Below, one piece after another: positions 1-11,454 of a stretch of 64,000 nucleotides of DNA (position 1 is its first letter; every line of letters starts with the position of its first letter). Source of the DNA: Neolentinus lepideus HHB14362 ss-1. Lineage: Eukaryota > Basidiomycota > Agaricomycetes > Gloeophyllales > Gloeophyllaceae. Both the position numbers and the translations under genes were made by a program. The notes under the pieces are model-generated. The model searched no databases. It had not been told where the DNA came from and saw nothing but the letters and a program-made list of their open reading frames with translations. The stretch is from NCBI GenBank assembly GCA_001632425.1, contig KV425560.1:195062-259061 (forward strand), read 5' to 3'.

Positions 1-612
1 TCCACCTATATCGCAACATCAATGAGCACGATCCAGTAGTGCCACCATACATTGACGAACAGAGAAGCATATCATTACGACGTGGGTCTCTGCATAGCTG
101 AGGGATCGCAATCGATCGAATTCTTCCTGGCCTACGTCCGATCTTGTTATGTCAGAGGTTCAACGTTCCCGTCTTCTCACTCCTGGCGGAAGCACATACC
201 AGCTGTGTCCCATAAGCTCAGCTCCACCAACTGCTCGTCGACGTATAGGTCGTGCACATAATTTTCGAAGACGGTGGGCTCGCTGCATGACACGCCCAAT
301 CGTACGGCATTCCCAGATAACAAAGGATGAATGTAACGCACTAGACTTGGGTGAAGAAGCCTCTGGTAAACACATTCAATAGCGACGTTTTGCCTAAAAC
401 CGAAGAAATTTGATACACGTTAGTCAAGCTTCGCTGCACAATGTTTCAATGTCGTAACGCACCGCAAGCACCGTCACCACAGACTACGACCTTTCTCTGG
501 ATCTAGAGCGGTATGTGATCAACGTCTGCAGTATTTGTATGAAAGAAAGAGTGCACACAGGTCTGCTGCGACCAAAGGACTGAGCGACGGAGGAGCTACC
601 GCACAAGGGCAT
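1..612 (-). CDS. rho3: Rho3-type small GTPase, 5' part (runs off left edge)
   Basis: Rho-family GTPase that in fungi acts at the plasma membrane in polarised growth and exocytosis. Exons read by hand: 612-559, 502-463, 393-342, 282-200, 131-61 and 5-1, with introns of about 50-65 bases and all phases consistent. Exon 1 encodes [18 protein letters not shown]. Next come the P-loop GDGACGKTS, the effector region [13 protein letters not shown], switch [19 protein letters not shown] and MICFSVD. The MPLC start, the GACGKTS P-loop and the Rho-type RSLSY after switch II fit Rho3 best; Rho1 or Rho2 are less likely. The NKxD and CAAX parts lie outside the window. The start at 612 gives the conserved Rho3 N terminus. 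Confidence 0.93.
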
Positions 613-848
613 GACCGGGGAAATAGCAGGAGAACGCGTAACATGAGATACTGGACTCCTCGATTTGCAGTGCCCCTCTGCCCCATTTACGACATAATTC
701 CTTCTTCCCTACAGTCACGTGTCACGAGGTATATTCACCGTAAACATTACACTGTATTATTTAATCTACACGAAAGCGAGACCCGAGACACGATAGAATA
801 CAAGTTGAGAGCGATATATATCAACAACGAAAGAGCAAATCAAGATAA

Positions 849-3800
849 TCAAGACATAGTGAATCCTTCCACGAACTCCTGCCAGGTCGTCTGCATGCTT
901 GCCTCCGGGCTTCCTGAACTCCTCTCCCTCTCCGTAGACATGTAACCATTCATGTGTGGCATAGAAGAAGAAGCATATGGGTAATCTGCACCATGCGTTG
1001 CGGGCGCGTAGTCGTACACGGGGAAGTATTGCGGGAAATAGGGTGCTTGCGCGTATCCGGCGCCATTGGTTGCTACGGGCGACTGCTGTTCGTATGACGT
1101 CGCCATCTGGTTGTTGGCAACATACGACATTGACAGCTGGCCAGCGTCATTATAATGCGAGGGTTCGACGTGCATAGATGTGCCGGCCATAGATCCTGCT
1201 TCCATCGAACTAGGTAGTGGCTCGAATGACCGCAGGTATTCCACCACAGTGGGATGCACTTGGCGATCTGTATTCGGTGTCAGAGGTAGAGGAACCACTG
1301 GGTTCAAGGTCGTCGGCGAACGCATCGAAGGTGGTGATCCGGAATCCTTCCGAGCGACGACCCGAGTTTTTCCGCCCAAAGTCGACAGTTCGTCATCGTC
1401 ATCGACAGGCGTGGGCGGCTCTGACGGTGACTGTGGCAAGCGCAGAGCAGTCGGCGAGGATTTGCCCTCCCGGAACGCCGCAAGACTGCTGTGCGCTTTC
1501 TCCTTCAACCTAAGCATTATAGTCTATTTCCGTCAATCTCAGATTAGCAAAAGTTCCTAGCACAACCACCACCAATAAACACGCACCAAAACTTTCTGCG
1601 CCCGAAAACCTCGAGCAGCCTTTGCAAACAGTTCACAGGCAGAATCTAACTGGACGAGAGCAGAAGGGGCAAGGCTCATAGACGGACAGCGTGTCACGAT
1701 AGATCCAAGAATAATCTGGGGAATCGGAAGATGAGATGTTGAGATCCAGATCAGTCCAGCAAGTTAGACTGCTTACGGCACAAGAGAACATATGTGTCCA
1801 CAAGAAGAAGATCCTTTCCGTTAGATCGGTCAGTTGCGAATGTAGATTGCGCATCAAGGCGACTAAGGAGCCCGCGCTTCGATATGCAGCAATGACTGAG
1901 GTGCCATAGGGACTCCCCAGAGGATCCTTCGGGTGGTCGCTTAGGGCCCTCGCGAAGAAGCTGCGGTGCATGTACAACAAGTCTGCAAAATCCAATGTCA
2001 TCAAGTCATCGAGAAACAGAAAATCACATTAAACTCACTCATCTCCCTAATCGCCAGCACTATGTGCCTCTGCAGTATCAATGACACTGACTCCGGATAG
2101 ACTGCCGCGCTACCCGCATCCGGCGCCGTCGCCCCGAACCCGGCAATCTGCAACACCGCAGGCACCGGGAAGGCGCGCAGCTTGCGGTCGAGCTGGACTA
2201 CAGTCGAGTAGGTGGGTGTCTTGGCCCCGAACGCCTGGTCGTGCACGACGCTCATGCACTCCGAGACGAAGCGGTGCTTCCAGGCGTGAACTATGAACAG
2301 AGGTAAGGGTCAGCATTGCATCGTGTGGCATGAGGATTGAGTTGGATTGAATGGGCCGCAGTGAACATAACGTACAGACTTGTTCCGGGTCTTGATCGTC
2401 GGGTTGCGCCATTTTGCAGTCAACATGCGCGAGTGAGAACGACGGAGGCCGGCCGAAGGTCAGGCACTGATGCACTGGATCAGTCTCGATCACCACACCG
2501 AGTACGAACGAGCCTTACCTGCCATGAGTCGTAAGTGTACAGCTCCCAGAACGTGTTGCGGCGCTGCAGCGTCTCGGTAGGGTCCACTTTCCATTTGCCA
2601 ATGTCGCGGTCTACCAAAGATTGATGCTAATTAGTGGCTAATACAATCAGCATGATGAAAAATTTCTACTCACGGAGACCAATCTAAGAAATGTGAAGTA
2701 ACCATCAGTGATTGCTCAGAGACAGGTAGTGCAATATGCCTACACTTTGCGCGAGCTTGACCGCCATACCCATGATCGCCCAGCGGCTGCCAGCACCCGT
2801 CCCATGCCGATCCGACAGAAATAGATAGAACGACATCAAAAACTACACTCAGTCCCATCAGCACTCGATCCTTTCGCACCAGTCACCCAAATCATAAGTT
2901 ACACTCACCAAAGCCTGCACAGAATTTAGTGATGGCTCGTCAAACAGGGAGCTTTGGAACAGCGACGCGCGGGCAAGGTGGTGGTACTTCTCCGCGTCGA
3001 GGTTGTATGCGGGCTGCTTAGTATCCATCAGCGTCCCAATCGCGAGCACCATGAACATCAGGGACAGCCGCGGGGAAAGAAGGTCCTCCTCCACCGGCGA
3101 TAGGTCGCCAGGCGTGTAGATTTTGAAGAAAACGTGCTCGTTGAAGTAGTCAACAGGTACTGGGTCATACCTGAAAGTAAAGAGAGATAAGAATTGGAGT
3201 GCGAGTTGAGACGGGAGAGCGAGATACAAACATCCAGGCAGCATGGTGGTAGTAAATGTCGCGCAGTCGCACAGCCACTTCGTAAGGGGGCAAGTAAAAG
3301 GACAAGCTCTGCAGTCGGTCGACTGGGAGACTATTATCGGAGTTCACCATACGGATAATAGGAAAAGATCCCGTCAACGACAATATCTCATGCGGCAGGA
3401 TATTCGACAGCTGTACCAGCCGATCGTCCGCCCTATCCTCCTCAGGAGACTCATTCTAAGACAAGTGGGTCAGCACTCAATACGACATCCGTCGTACAAA
3501 TGTGCCCAACAAACCTGTAAGAAATACTGCACAAAACAAGATAATCGCTCATCAGCACAGCCCACAGGCACACAGCTGCGCCAGCACGTACCCAAGAATT
3601 GGCAGTATGCCCAAAATACTTCGTCCGCCCCGAGTCGCTGATCGAGAGCGAGCCGATCGCATCGACGACGTCAGGCTTGGATTCTTCCTCTTTGATCCCA
3701 TTCAAGCCTCCTGGGCCGCCGGTAGCGCTGTTGCGCTGCCCAGAGGGCTCGCGCTGCAGCGGCGCCTTGATCTTCAGGAGCTCATCGCTGAGCAGGGGGT

Positions 3801-4298
3801 GCTGCTCGGATGTCGTCTTGGAATGCGAGACTCGGAGACCGTCTTCGAGCTCCCGCACGCGGAGAGAGAGCTCAGAGATTTTCTCGTGTAGCTCTTGGGT
3901 TGAGGCAAGGACGAAGCTGTGGAGATATTAGTAGGGAAGGTGAGGTCTTGTAATAGAGAAGCATCTAACCGATTGCCTTGGCCTGTCGTGAGAGATCCTG
4001 GAAATGATGTCAGTAGACCGGTGTTAGCTCGTTGATATCACCGTACCATCTGGGCATATGGCTCCACATCCTCTCTTCACGCAAGAACTGCAAGGCACCT
4101 TACGATCACATCGAAGTTTAAGCCTAACACGCAGATCGTACATGAGTCAATAGAGAAAACTTTGCAATGAGGCACATACCTTCTACACTCAGCGCACGAT
4201 AATCTGGTAGCGCCCCGCCTGCGCTTTTTGGCACCGCCATTCAGGCCGTTCTCATGGCCATCCTCATTCCGCCTCGTGCTTATGGGCGACGTTGACAT
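849..4298 (-). CDS. Zn2Cys6 transcription factor, paralog 1
   Basis: Nuclear regulator with an N-terminal zinc cluster and a fungal_trans middle domain. The start at 4298 reads MSTSPISTRRNEDGHENG. Exon 1 ends at 4180 in CAECRR and exon 2 begins at 4123, giving CAECRRLKLRCDR then KVPCSSCVKRGCGAIC, a complete C-x2-C-x6-C-x5-C-x2-C-x8-C cluster. It is followed by SLTTGQGNRFVLAST, a coiled-coil dimerisation segment (LHEKISELSLRVRELEDGL) and the motif HPLLSDELLKIK. The middle domain lies around 2000-3250 (for example VFFKIYTPGDLSPVEEDLL). The last exon (1517-849) is Ser/Pro/Tyr-rich, carries TLGGKTRVVAR and ends at a stop at 849. Many short introns. It is a clear paralog of the gene at 7699-11054 on the same strand. 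Target genes cannot be read from sequence. Confidence 0.88.
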
Positions 4299-5853
4299 CA
4301 GCGTCGAAGGCTGGTGATGGTGGTGGTTACGGATAGAGAAAGGAGACGTGCGCCAGAACGCGACGCTGGGATCAGTCCTCGGCCTTGGACCGGTGCACCG
4401 CATTCCCCGATCCAGGCGACCAATCCGGAGATAGCCGGACCTATTTTGATTTTCTTCCGCGCCCGATACTATCTTGGGCGCTTTCCAGTGTGCAAACGGG
4501 GCCTTCAAGCCACCGACTATACTCCAGTCAGGTGTGGTGGATGCTATTAGAGAGGGATGCAGGGATGCTGTCAGAGGGGGATAGCATGGCTATGTGGACT
4601 GATTGGACCTGATTATTCAAGCGCGAAGCACACAACATCCGCACTAAAGCAGGCGGCGTCGTGCTAGTAACGTCAGCGTATCTTAAGCACATCCCATCGA
4701 GCAAGGCATCAACGTACCGGTGGAACAGCCCCGGCAACCAGAGTTTGCTTCTCCAGGTACCAGACGATAATATAGACTAGTGAAGGAAACGGCACCAGTA
4801 ATACATAGCGCGGCCTCTCGTCGGCATTCACCTCTTTGTCCGAGTAATAGTCTACGATCAGGTTCTTGACAGTGCGCCTGATATAGAACATGTTGATTCG
4901 AAACCAAATGGTCATCATGAGCTCAGGGGATTATGTCTCGGTGAATTGGCCATCCAAGAAAGGAGAACTGAGAGGCCATATACAGCTCTCGGTGCAAATC
5001 TCTTCGACATCCGTTAGGCGAGGAAAGCGGAATTGCGAAGGGTCGAACAAGCTCGCAGTGACCATAACAGCAAAGGCAAGTTCATCGGATCCTAGCGCTT
5101 CCTGCAGTTGCGCGGCATCTGACCGACTCGGTATTACTCGGACCGGAGTATGAACCGGCATAGCCATCGCACAATGTTCGAAATCCAGGAAGCTATAGCG
5201 CTAGAGTAGGAAGACCAGAACCCATGGAACATTGATCTTGAGGAGATAAACTTTGCACGACCGCTGCGCGCAACCGAGTGCAATGGACAGTTTGACAGGT
5301 GGTATCCAGCAAAGTCAGCAGCGAGTCTCATTTGGTTAAATGATAAATGTCGAGACTGCAGCGAATGCAATAGTCATGCCGTCTGTAGACATTGAAAGAC
5401 TGGATACAAGGATGCGTCTCCTGAAACCGAAGGTGGATTAATGCTTCGGGGACGTCGGCGAAGGAAGAAGAAAACACATGTGACAATGTCACAACTGGGC
5501 GTCACTCCCACGTGGATTGAGGAATGTCAAAATTTCCCGCAACGCTTCGACTGGCAAGCAAGCCTTGCACTCAACGCTGTTCTACCTGAGCCTCCTCTGC
5601 TGGTGAGTATATTTCTATGTTTCTATTGGGATGAGCTCTATAGATGACGAGTCTGATTTCGTCCTCGCGAGGCTTCCTCGCTGGGTCGAATCCATGACGA
5701 GTCTTTCAAATTTTACCATTCATGCATTTCTGAAACCCTTTCGTTTCATAACGACTCCAAGCTTCAATTCTGATCTCTCCTCATGACAGACTTCATACAA
5801 GCTCCAGATCCCTCAGTACTCTCCTTTCCACCAATCTAACTTCTGCTTACGCC
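4299..5853. other. Intergenic stretch with unexplained minus-strand ORFs
   Basis: This 1.55 kb lies between the start of the first zinc-cluster gene and the start of TSR4. It must hold both promoters. The minus strand has several open stretches: 5167-4931 (contains ELAFAVMVTASLFDPSQF), 4918-4709 (contains a hydrophobic segment PSLVYIIVWYLEKQ) and 4737-4528. They could be joined into a small multi-exon gene, but I recognise no family and found no convincing splice chain, so no CDS is called. A small plus ORF at 5441-5647 starts with a lysine/arginine run and looks fortuitous. Confidence 0.4.
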
Positions 5854-7475
5854 ATGGCACCGAAGGTCGAGGACGATTGGTCAGATTCGGATGATGACCA
5901 AGAGCAACTCGACGTCGAGACCTCCGTCCTGTTGGGCCTCCCAGACGGGCCCGTTGATTCTGTAGACGATCTCCGTGATGTCGCTGTATCTAGGATGGGC
6001 GGGCATCCTGTACGAGCTGTCCTCTCTGCCTGTCCGAGTAATGTATTGAATAGAAACCTTTTTCGTTGATGCATAATTGTGTCTCATACGCCAGGCGTTT
6101 TTGACGTCGCCCGAACCAGACGTGTCCTCGTCGCAATGTAAGAACTGCTCGAATCCAATGGAGCTGCTCGTGCAAATCTGGTGCCCGTTCGAGGATAGCC
6201 CTATGGACAGAGCATTATATGTCTGGGCATGTGCCAGAGGGGAATGTCAGAAGAAGGACGGGAGGTGAGTGGAGTGCGTCCGTCTCATTCCCTACTACTA
6301 CCTGAGATTTAACTATGCGCCGTAGTGTCCGAGCATGGCGAAGCCTTCGATACAACGCCGAATACGCCAAAAAGCTCGAAGCGAAGCTCGAGAAGAGACG
6401 GAAACAAGAGGAAGCGCGTAAGGCAGCTGAGAAAGCTAAAGAAGCCTCAAAAGTCAATCCGTTCAAGGTGAATTTACACAGGACCACAAAGATCCATTGC
6501 GAGCCTCTGATGCGTAATACTTCCAGATCAGCGGATCTTATAGTGCCACAAGCTCATTTGGCCTCGGCACGCAGGTCTTCGGTGGCGAGAATGCCAATCC
6601 GTTCAGTGGCCAACCGTCCGCCGCAGAAACCAACAAAGATGATGACGATGACGAAGATAGAGAATATGAATCAGAATCCGATTCCGAGGAATCCCTCGTC
6701 ACTGCCCTCGCCTCCGCCTCCCTCGAGGACTCGCCCTGGCCCGCCATGCCCGCGTACAAGCCCATGTACCTCAACACAACAGCTGAGTACCTGCCTCCCC
6801 CGCCGAAGACCAAGGTCCCGCCCGGTGCGAAGATAGTCGACCTTGATAGGGACGATGGGAAGGACAAGGATAAGAATATGACGTGGCTGTCAGAAGCGTA
6901 CGAGAATTCGATGGAGGTCGACCATGTGTTCGAACGGTTCATGACGCGGGTGGGTTACGAGGGCAAGCAATGCGTGCGGTAAGCAAAACGGGTCCGAGTT
7001 ATACGAGTGTTCGAGAGTAACGCAAATAACGTGAAGGTACGATCTGGGCGGGACTCCCCTCCCTTTTAGCCACGACAAAACTTTCGACAGGCTCTTCCCC
7101 TTGCTCACAGGCCCGCCTGTCCCAGTCACCAAAGGCGACTTCATGGTCCAAACCTCCCCAAAGTGCGTGTACTCTCCTTCTGCCGTGCCTAACTGCCCAA
7201 GGTGCGGCGGTGAGCGTACGTTCGAGTGTCAGCTCATGCCCAACCTCATCAACATACTGAAAGACGGCGAGGATGATGGGAAGGAAGCGGGGAAAAAGTC
7301 GACGGAAGAGGAGCGACAGAAGGAGGTGGAGCGGGCATTGAAGAGCCAGAATGCAAAGGGACGGAGAGGGATGGAGTGGGGAACTGTTATGGTTTTCTCG
7401 TGTAAGAACGACTGTTGTCCAGAGAAGAAGAGTAACTGGGCAGAGGAACTCGTGATGGTGCAGTGGGATGAGTGA
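5854..7475 (+). CDS. TSR4: PDCD2/Tsr4-family ribosome assembly protein
   Basis: Member of the programmed-cell-death-2 family; yeast Tsr4 is a dedicated chaperone of ribosomal protein uS5 (Rps2) in 40S assembly, acting in the cytoplasm and nucleus. Five exons: 5854-6009, 6095-6264, 6326-6467, 6527-6978 and 7037-7475; phases agree and give 452 residues. The start follows the context GCCATGG. Seen in order: an acidic start and SRMGGHP; a zinc-binding region CKNCSNPMELLVQIW...LYVWACARGEC; a lysine-rich helix; an acidic low-complexity linker; and the PDCD2_C domain with QCVRYDLGGTPLPFS, CPRCGGERTFECQLMPNLI, WGTVMVFSCKNDC and a C-terminal EELVMVQWDE. It sits between two paralogous zinc-cluster genes on the other strand. 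Identification is firm; the chaperone role is inferred from yeast. Confidence 0.93.
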
Positions 7476-7698
7476 TCCTAAAAGTCATGCCTTGTGTCGC
7501 GCATAACGCAAAAGATGTATTACTATCTCCAGTCCAGTACGTTGTAGCTTAAAAAGTTGGGAAAGCAAGAAGACAAAACGTGATGGAGGCAAGGTGGTAG
7601 CCAAGATGCAATTGAGGTGATAATGATACGACTGACGAAGAACCCATCCGTACCAACAAGAAATCGAATAATGATATGGCAGATCGCCAACCGCCCCC

Positions 7699-10600
7699 TC
7701 ACACCTGGTTGAACTGCGCAAAAAAGTGCCTCCAAGAATCCGTCACGTCCGTCTCGTACGGCACCTGCTGTTGTGCACCCTGCTGCTGCTGTTGGGCATA
7801 ATACGCCTTCTGGTACTCCGGATTACTGTAATCCATATACTGCCCTTGGTACTGCTGCACTTCACCAGCATCAACAGCGCCCTGAGCCATCTGCCAGCTT
7901 CCGTCAGGCCCCCAGAAGCCCCAGGCGCCCTGGGGCACAGCAGAGTTAGGGTCATACGCCATCTGCTCCTGCGCAGGATACACATCCCACCCGGGTGCAT
8001 ACTGCGTCTCCTGCACCGACGCCTGTGGCGGGGGGGAAGCGGTACGGAAGGTCGCTGTCGAGGGCGATGCTGCTGTTGAAGGTGACGTAGGGCTATATGG
8101 CGACACCGCGAACACGGTTTCGGGGCTACGCGAGCCGGAGGAACCACCTGAGGTCGGGGAGCGGCGCGAGACGAGGCGCGTTTTGCCACCCAGGGTGGCC
8201 CATTCGTCTTCTTCGGATTTTATGACGGGCTCACCGTAGGATGTGCGCCGGGTCGGGCTGTCCGGGGAGATGGCGGAGCGGTGATCAGCCATGGCGGCCG
8301 AGGCGCGGGCGTCGAGCTTGCGTAGTACAGGCTATGCGCACAGACAACTTGGCAATGTGCAGAAAGATATGTGGCAGACGCACTCACAAGTACTTTGATA
8401 GCTCGGGGGTTCAACGATATCTGCTCGAACAGATGATGCGCCGACTTTAGATGCGCGAGAGCCGACGGCGCCAGTGCCATGCCTGGAGACTTGGACGGAA
8501 TCGCTCCCAGGGCAATCTGAATAGTCAATATATTGAGCAGGGCAGTAGAGCGAGAAGGGCAAGACGTACAGCACAGGAAAAGACATGAGTAAATAGGAAC
8601 CACATCCGCTGTGTCAGCTCCGGCTGCTGCGAGAATAGGTTCTTTATCAAGCCCACAAACGAGCAAGCGCTGTTGTAGCAGGCCAACACAGACGGAGAAT
8701 ACTTGCTGCTTAAAGGGTCACCAGATTGATCTTCAAGCGCTCTCGCGAAGAACCCTCGATGCATGTAAAATATCGCTGTAACATTATGAGCGGTGATCTC
8801 AGCATGGCAGTAACCAAGTTGTCCGCTTACTGATTTCACGGATCGCGAGGGCAATGTGACGTTGCATCGTCAATTCAAGCGACGCCGGTTCTCTGTCCGC
8901 GTTATCAGCTGCGCTACCAAATCCCGGGACCACCAAGGACGGTGGGGTGTAGAACTTCCGGACAGCTTGGTCAAGCTTCTGTAATGTGGGATAGCTGACT
9001 CCGCGGGCACCGAAAGCTTGCTCGTGCACAACGCTCAGGCATTGCGAGGTGAAGCGGTGTTTCCATGCTGCGACTATGACACGAGACTGAGATCAGCGAT
9101 GGAATGCGAAGGGTATGGGTATCGGCGTACAGCTCATCTCAACTTCTCCGCGCTCGTTCTGCGTCGTTTCAAATGCCATCTGGCAGTCGATTTGTGACAT
9201 GGAGAACGACGGTGGTCGGCCAAATGTGAGACTCTGTCAAAGCAAATAAATAAGGGTGGAATTGGTACACCCGCAGCTACTCGCCTGCCACGAGTCATAC
9301 GTGTAAACTTCCCACATCAGAGACCGTCTTTGCATCGTCTCTTCAGGGCTCAGCTGCCATTTCCCGCTATCACGATCTGGCAAGCTGGATCAGCAGCCAC
9401 GTAAAGGCGCACACGGGGACCGCTTACGAAGGCCAACCTAAACAGTCTATTAGTACGATCAACAGAGCAGAGCATTCAAATATTCAAATACTGACGGTTT
9501 GAACAAATTTCATGACTAAGCCCATAATAGCCCACCGTGGACTGTCTATGTTGGCCAGAAACATGTAGTGGGACATGATAATCTGTGCCGAGTCTCTGAG
9601 CTCCGCTCCTTGACATTTTCGCAAGACTTACCAGCGCCTGTATTGACTGTATTGACGGTTCCTCCAGGACGGACCCTATTGATAGGGCTGCCCGCCCCAA
9701 GCTGTAGTATTGATTCGCCTCAAGGCACAGAGGCGGTCGGTCAAGGTCCAGAAGCGCACCCATGGCAAACACCATGTATAGGACAGCTAGCCGATGCATT
9801 TCGACAGGCGCAAACTCTGGTAGCGATATGTCGTTGTAGAACTTGATGTATACATTGTCGATAAAATCGGTCTCGTATATTGGTGTGTACCTGCAGCCAA
9901 ACAAAGTCAGATACACGCCGATAGACAAATATTCAGGCGTACATCCATGCGGCATGTTTGTAGTAGAGAGTGAGAAGTTGCTGAGCCCTATCAGGTGCAG
10001 GTAGTAGCGATAGGATGGAATCGCGCACTTCGGCTGGGTGTTGGCCGAAGTGCATTGCAAACGGGAATATGTTGCTGAGCCAGCGAACATCGGCTGGCAA
10101 GGGCGTGGTCGGTGTGCCCACTTCTTCGTCCCCTTCTGTTTCCTCCTCATTCTGGACGGTGGTAAGAGAATAAAGAGAAGTGAGAGAGGGCCGCACGTGC
10201 CTGGAGAAGATACTGGATTAATCATATCAGCGTTCCGACGAGGGCGGAGCAGCGGTAATCGAGGATATTTACCCATGAGTTCGCAGTCTGACCAAAGAAC
10301 GTGGATCTTCCGGATTGTCCGATGGATCTGCACAGCAAGCACTATATAGCCCCGGCCAGAAGCATCGTAATTGGGTATACTTACAGCGAGCCAAACGCAT
10401 CTATAACCTCCGCCGCTTCCTCTGGTCGTTCGCGAGGCGCAGCTGGCTCGGTCTCTTCTCTTTCTAGAGGTCTCTTGATGCTCAGCAGCTCTTCACTGAG
10501 CAGGGGATGAGGATGCGATGACTGCTCGCGGTACACATCTGCTAGCGCATCTTCCAATTGTCTCACTCGATTTGAGAGGAGTTCGATCTTCTCGTGGAGA

Positions 10601-11054
10601 ATTTCAGTGTTGGCGAGCACGAATCTGCACTTCCAGTTGGCGCGGTCTTACAAGCAAGTCGGGATCCATTCCTTACCGGTTTCCTTTGCCCGTGGTGAGC
10701 GAGCCTGCGTTCGTTCCACGTCAGCATCCTTGCGGCGCCACGACGAATGCGAGGCTAACCGTCGGGGCAGATCGCTGCGCAACCCTTTTTCACACAACTT
10801 GTACATGGAAATACTCGGCTGCATCTGTCATTCCGAGTCCTGGTGAGCGCACGGCGTCCCTGGAATCGAGCAGCACTTACTTGAGTTTCAATCTACATCA
10901 ATCGTAGGAGAAATGAATCTCTAGTACGGGCTGATCCAGAACATATAGCCTATATATACCTTCGACATTCTGCACAGGACAAGGGCGCTGCACGGCGCCT
11001 AGTGCTTGTTCCAGCGCCATGGCTCCTGTCAGGACCGATGCGAGAGGTCGACAT
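7699..11054 (-). CDS. Zn2Cys6 transcription factor, paralog 2
   Basis: Second zinc-cluster regulator, same strand and same plan as the gene at 849-4298. The start at 11054 reads MSTSRIGPDRSHGAG. Four short exons build CAECRRLKLK, CSRVFPCTSCVKKGC, AAICPDG and SLTTGKGNR, a full six-cysteine cluster. Then FVLANTEILHEKIELLSNRVRQLEDAL (coiled coil) and HPLLSEELLSIKRPLERE. The middle fungal_trans domain spans roughly 8530-10200, with VYIKFYNDISLPEFAPVE matching VFFKIYTPGDLSPVE of the paralog. The last exon (from about 8320 to 7699) carries TLGGKTRLVSRR, a Tyr/Gln-rich activation-type tail and the end SWRHFFAQFNQV. Compared with paralog 1, the cluster has C-SRVFP-C instead of C-DRKVP-C, so DNA preference may differ. 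Function beyond DNA-binding regulation is unknown. Confidence 0.88.
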
Positions 11055-11454
11055 ATCATTTACAGGTCCAGCACCCTACGGTGGCACGCTAAGAGACGCG
11101 ATATTAGACTCTTTCGCCATGATCTTTTCTCGACTTATTGCGGTGTAACTTTGGTGCTTACCAAACTATAAGAATTCCGATAGGCGCCCTACAAGCGGAT
11201 GCATCGTGCCGATATTAGACTAGTCTCGACGCAGTTGTCATATAGCGGCTTTTGAGACTCCCCGATTGTACTGAACGGATGATAAAATGCTTGCATTCTG
11301 AAATGGTCATGACGGGTCGTTACATAGCGAGTCGTGAACACATCGAGTAATGTAAAATATCCAAACGGAAATGCGATGCGAAATTATTAAAATGTCCTAG
11401 GGTATCGAGCCTCCACATAGAAAAATATGATGCAGATGTTGGCAGATGCAAGAA
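11055..11454. other. Intergenic, promoter of the second zinc-cluster gene
   Basis: About 400 bases between the start of the zinc-cluster gene at 11054 and the stop of the coiled-coil gene at 11455, both transcribed leftwards. It therefore holds the 5' region of the former and the 3' end of the latter. AT-rich near 11370-11400. No ORF, RNA gene or repeat recognised. Confidence 0.5.

Noticed and set aside
535..945. Plus-strand ORF of 136 codons
   Set aside because: It overlaps the start of rho3 and the last exon of the first zinc-cluster gene on the other strand, and resembles no family.
5684..5704. GGGTCGAATCC near 5684, similar to a tRNA B box
   Set aside because: No matching A box, acceptor stem or cloverleaf can be drawn around it.
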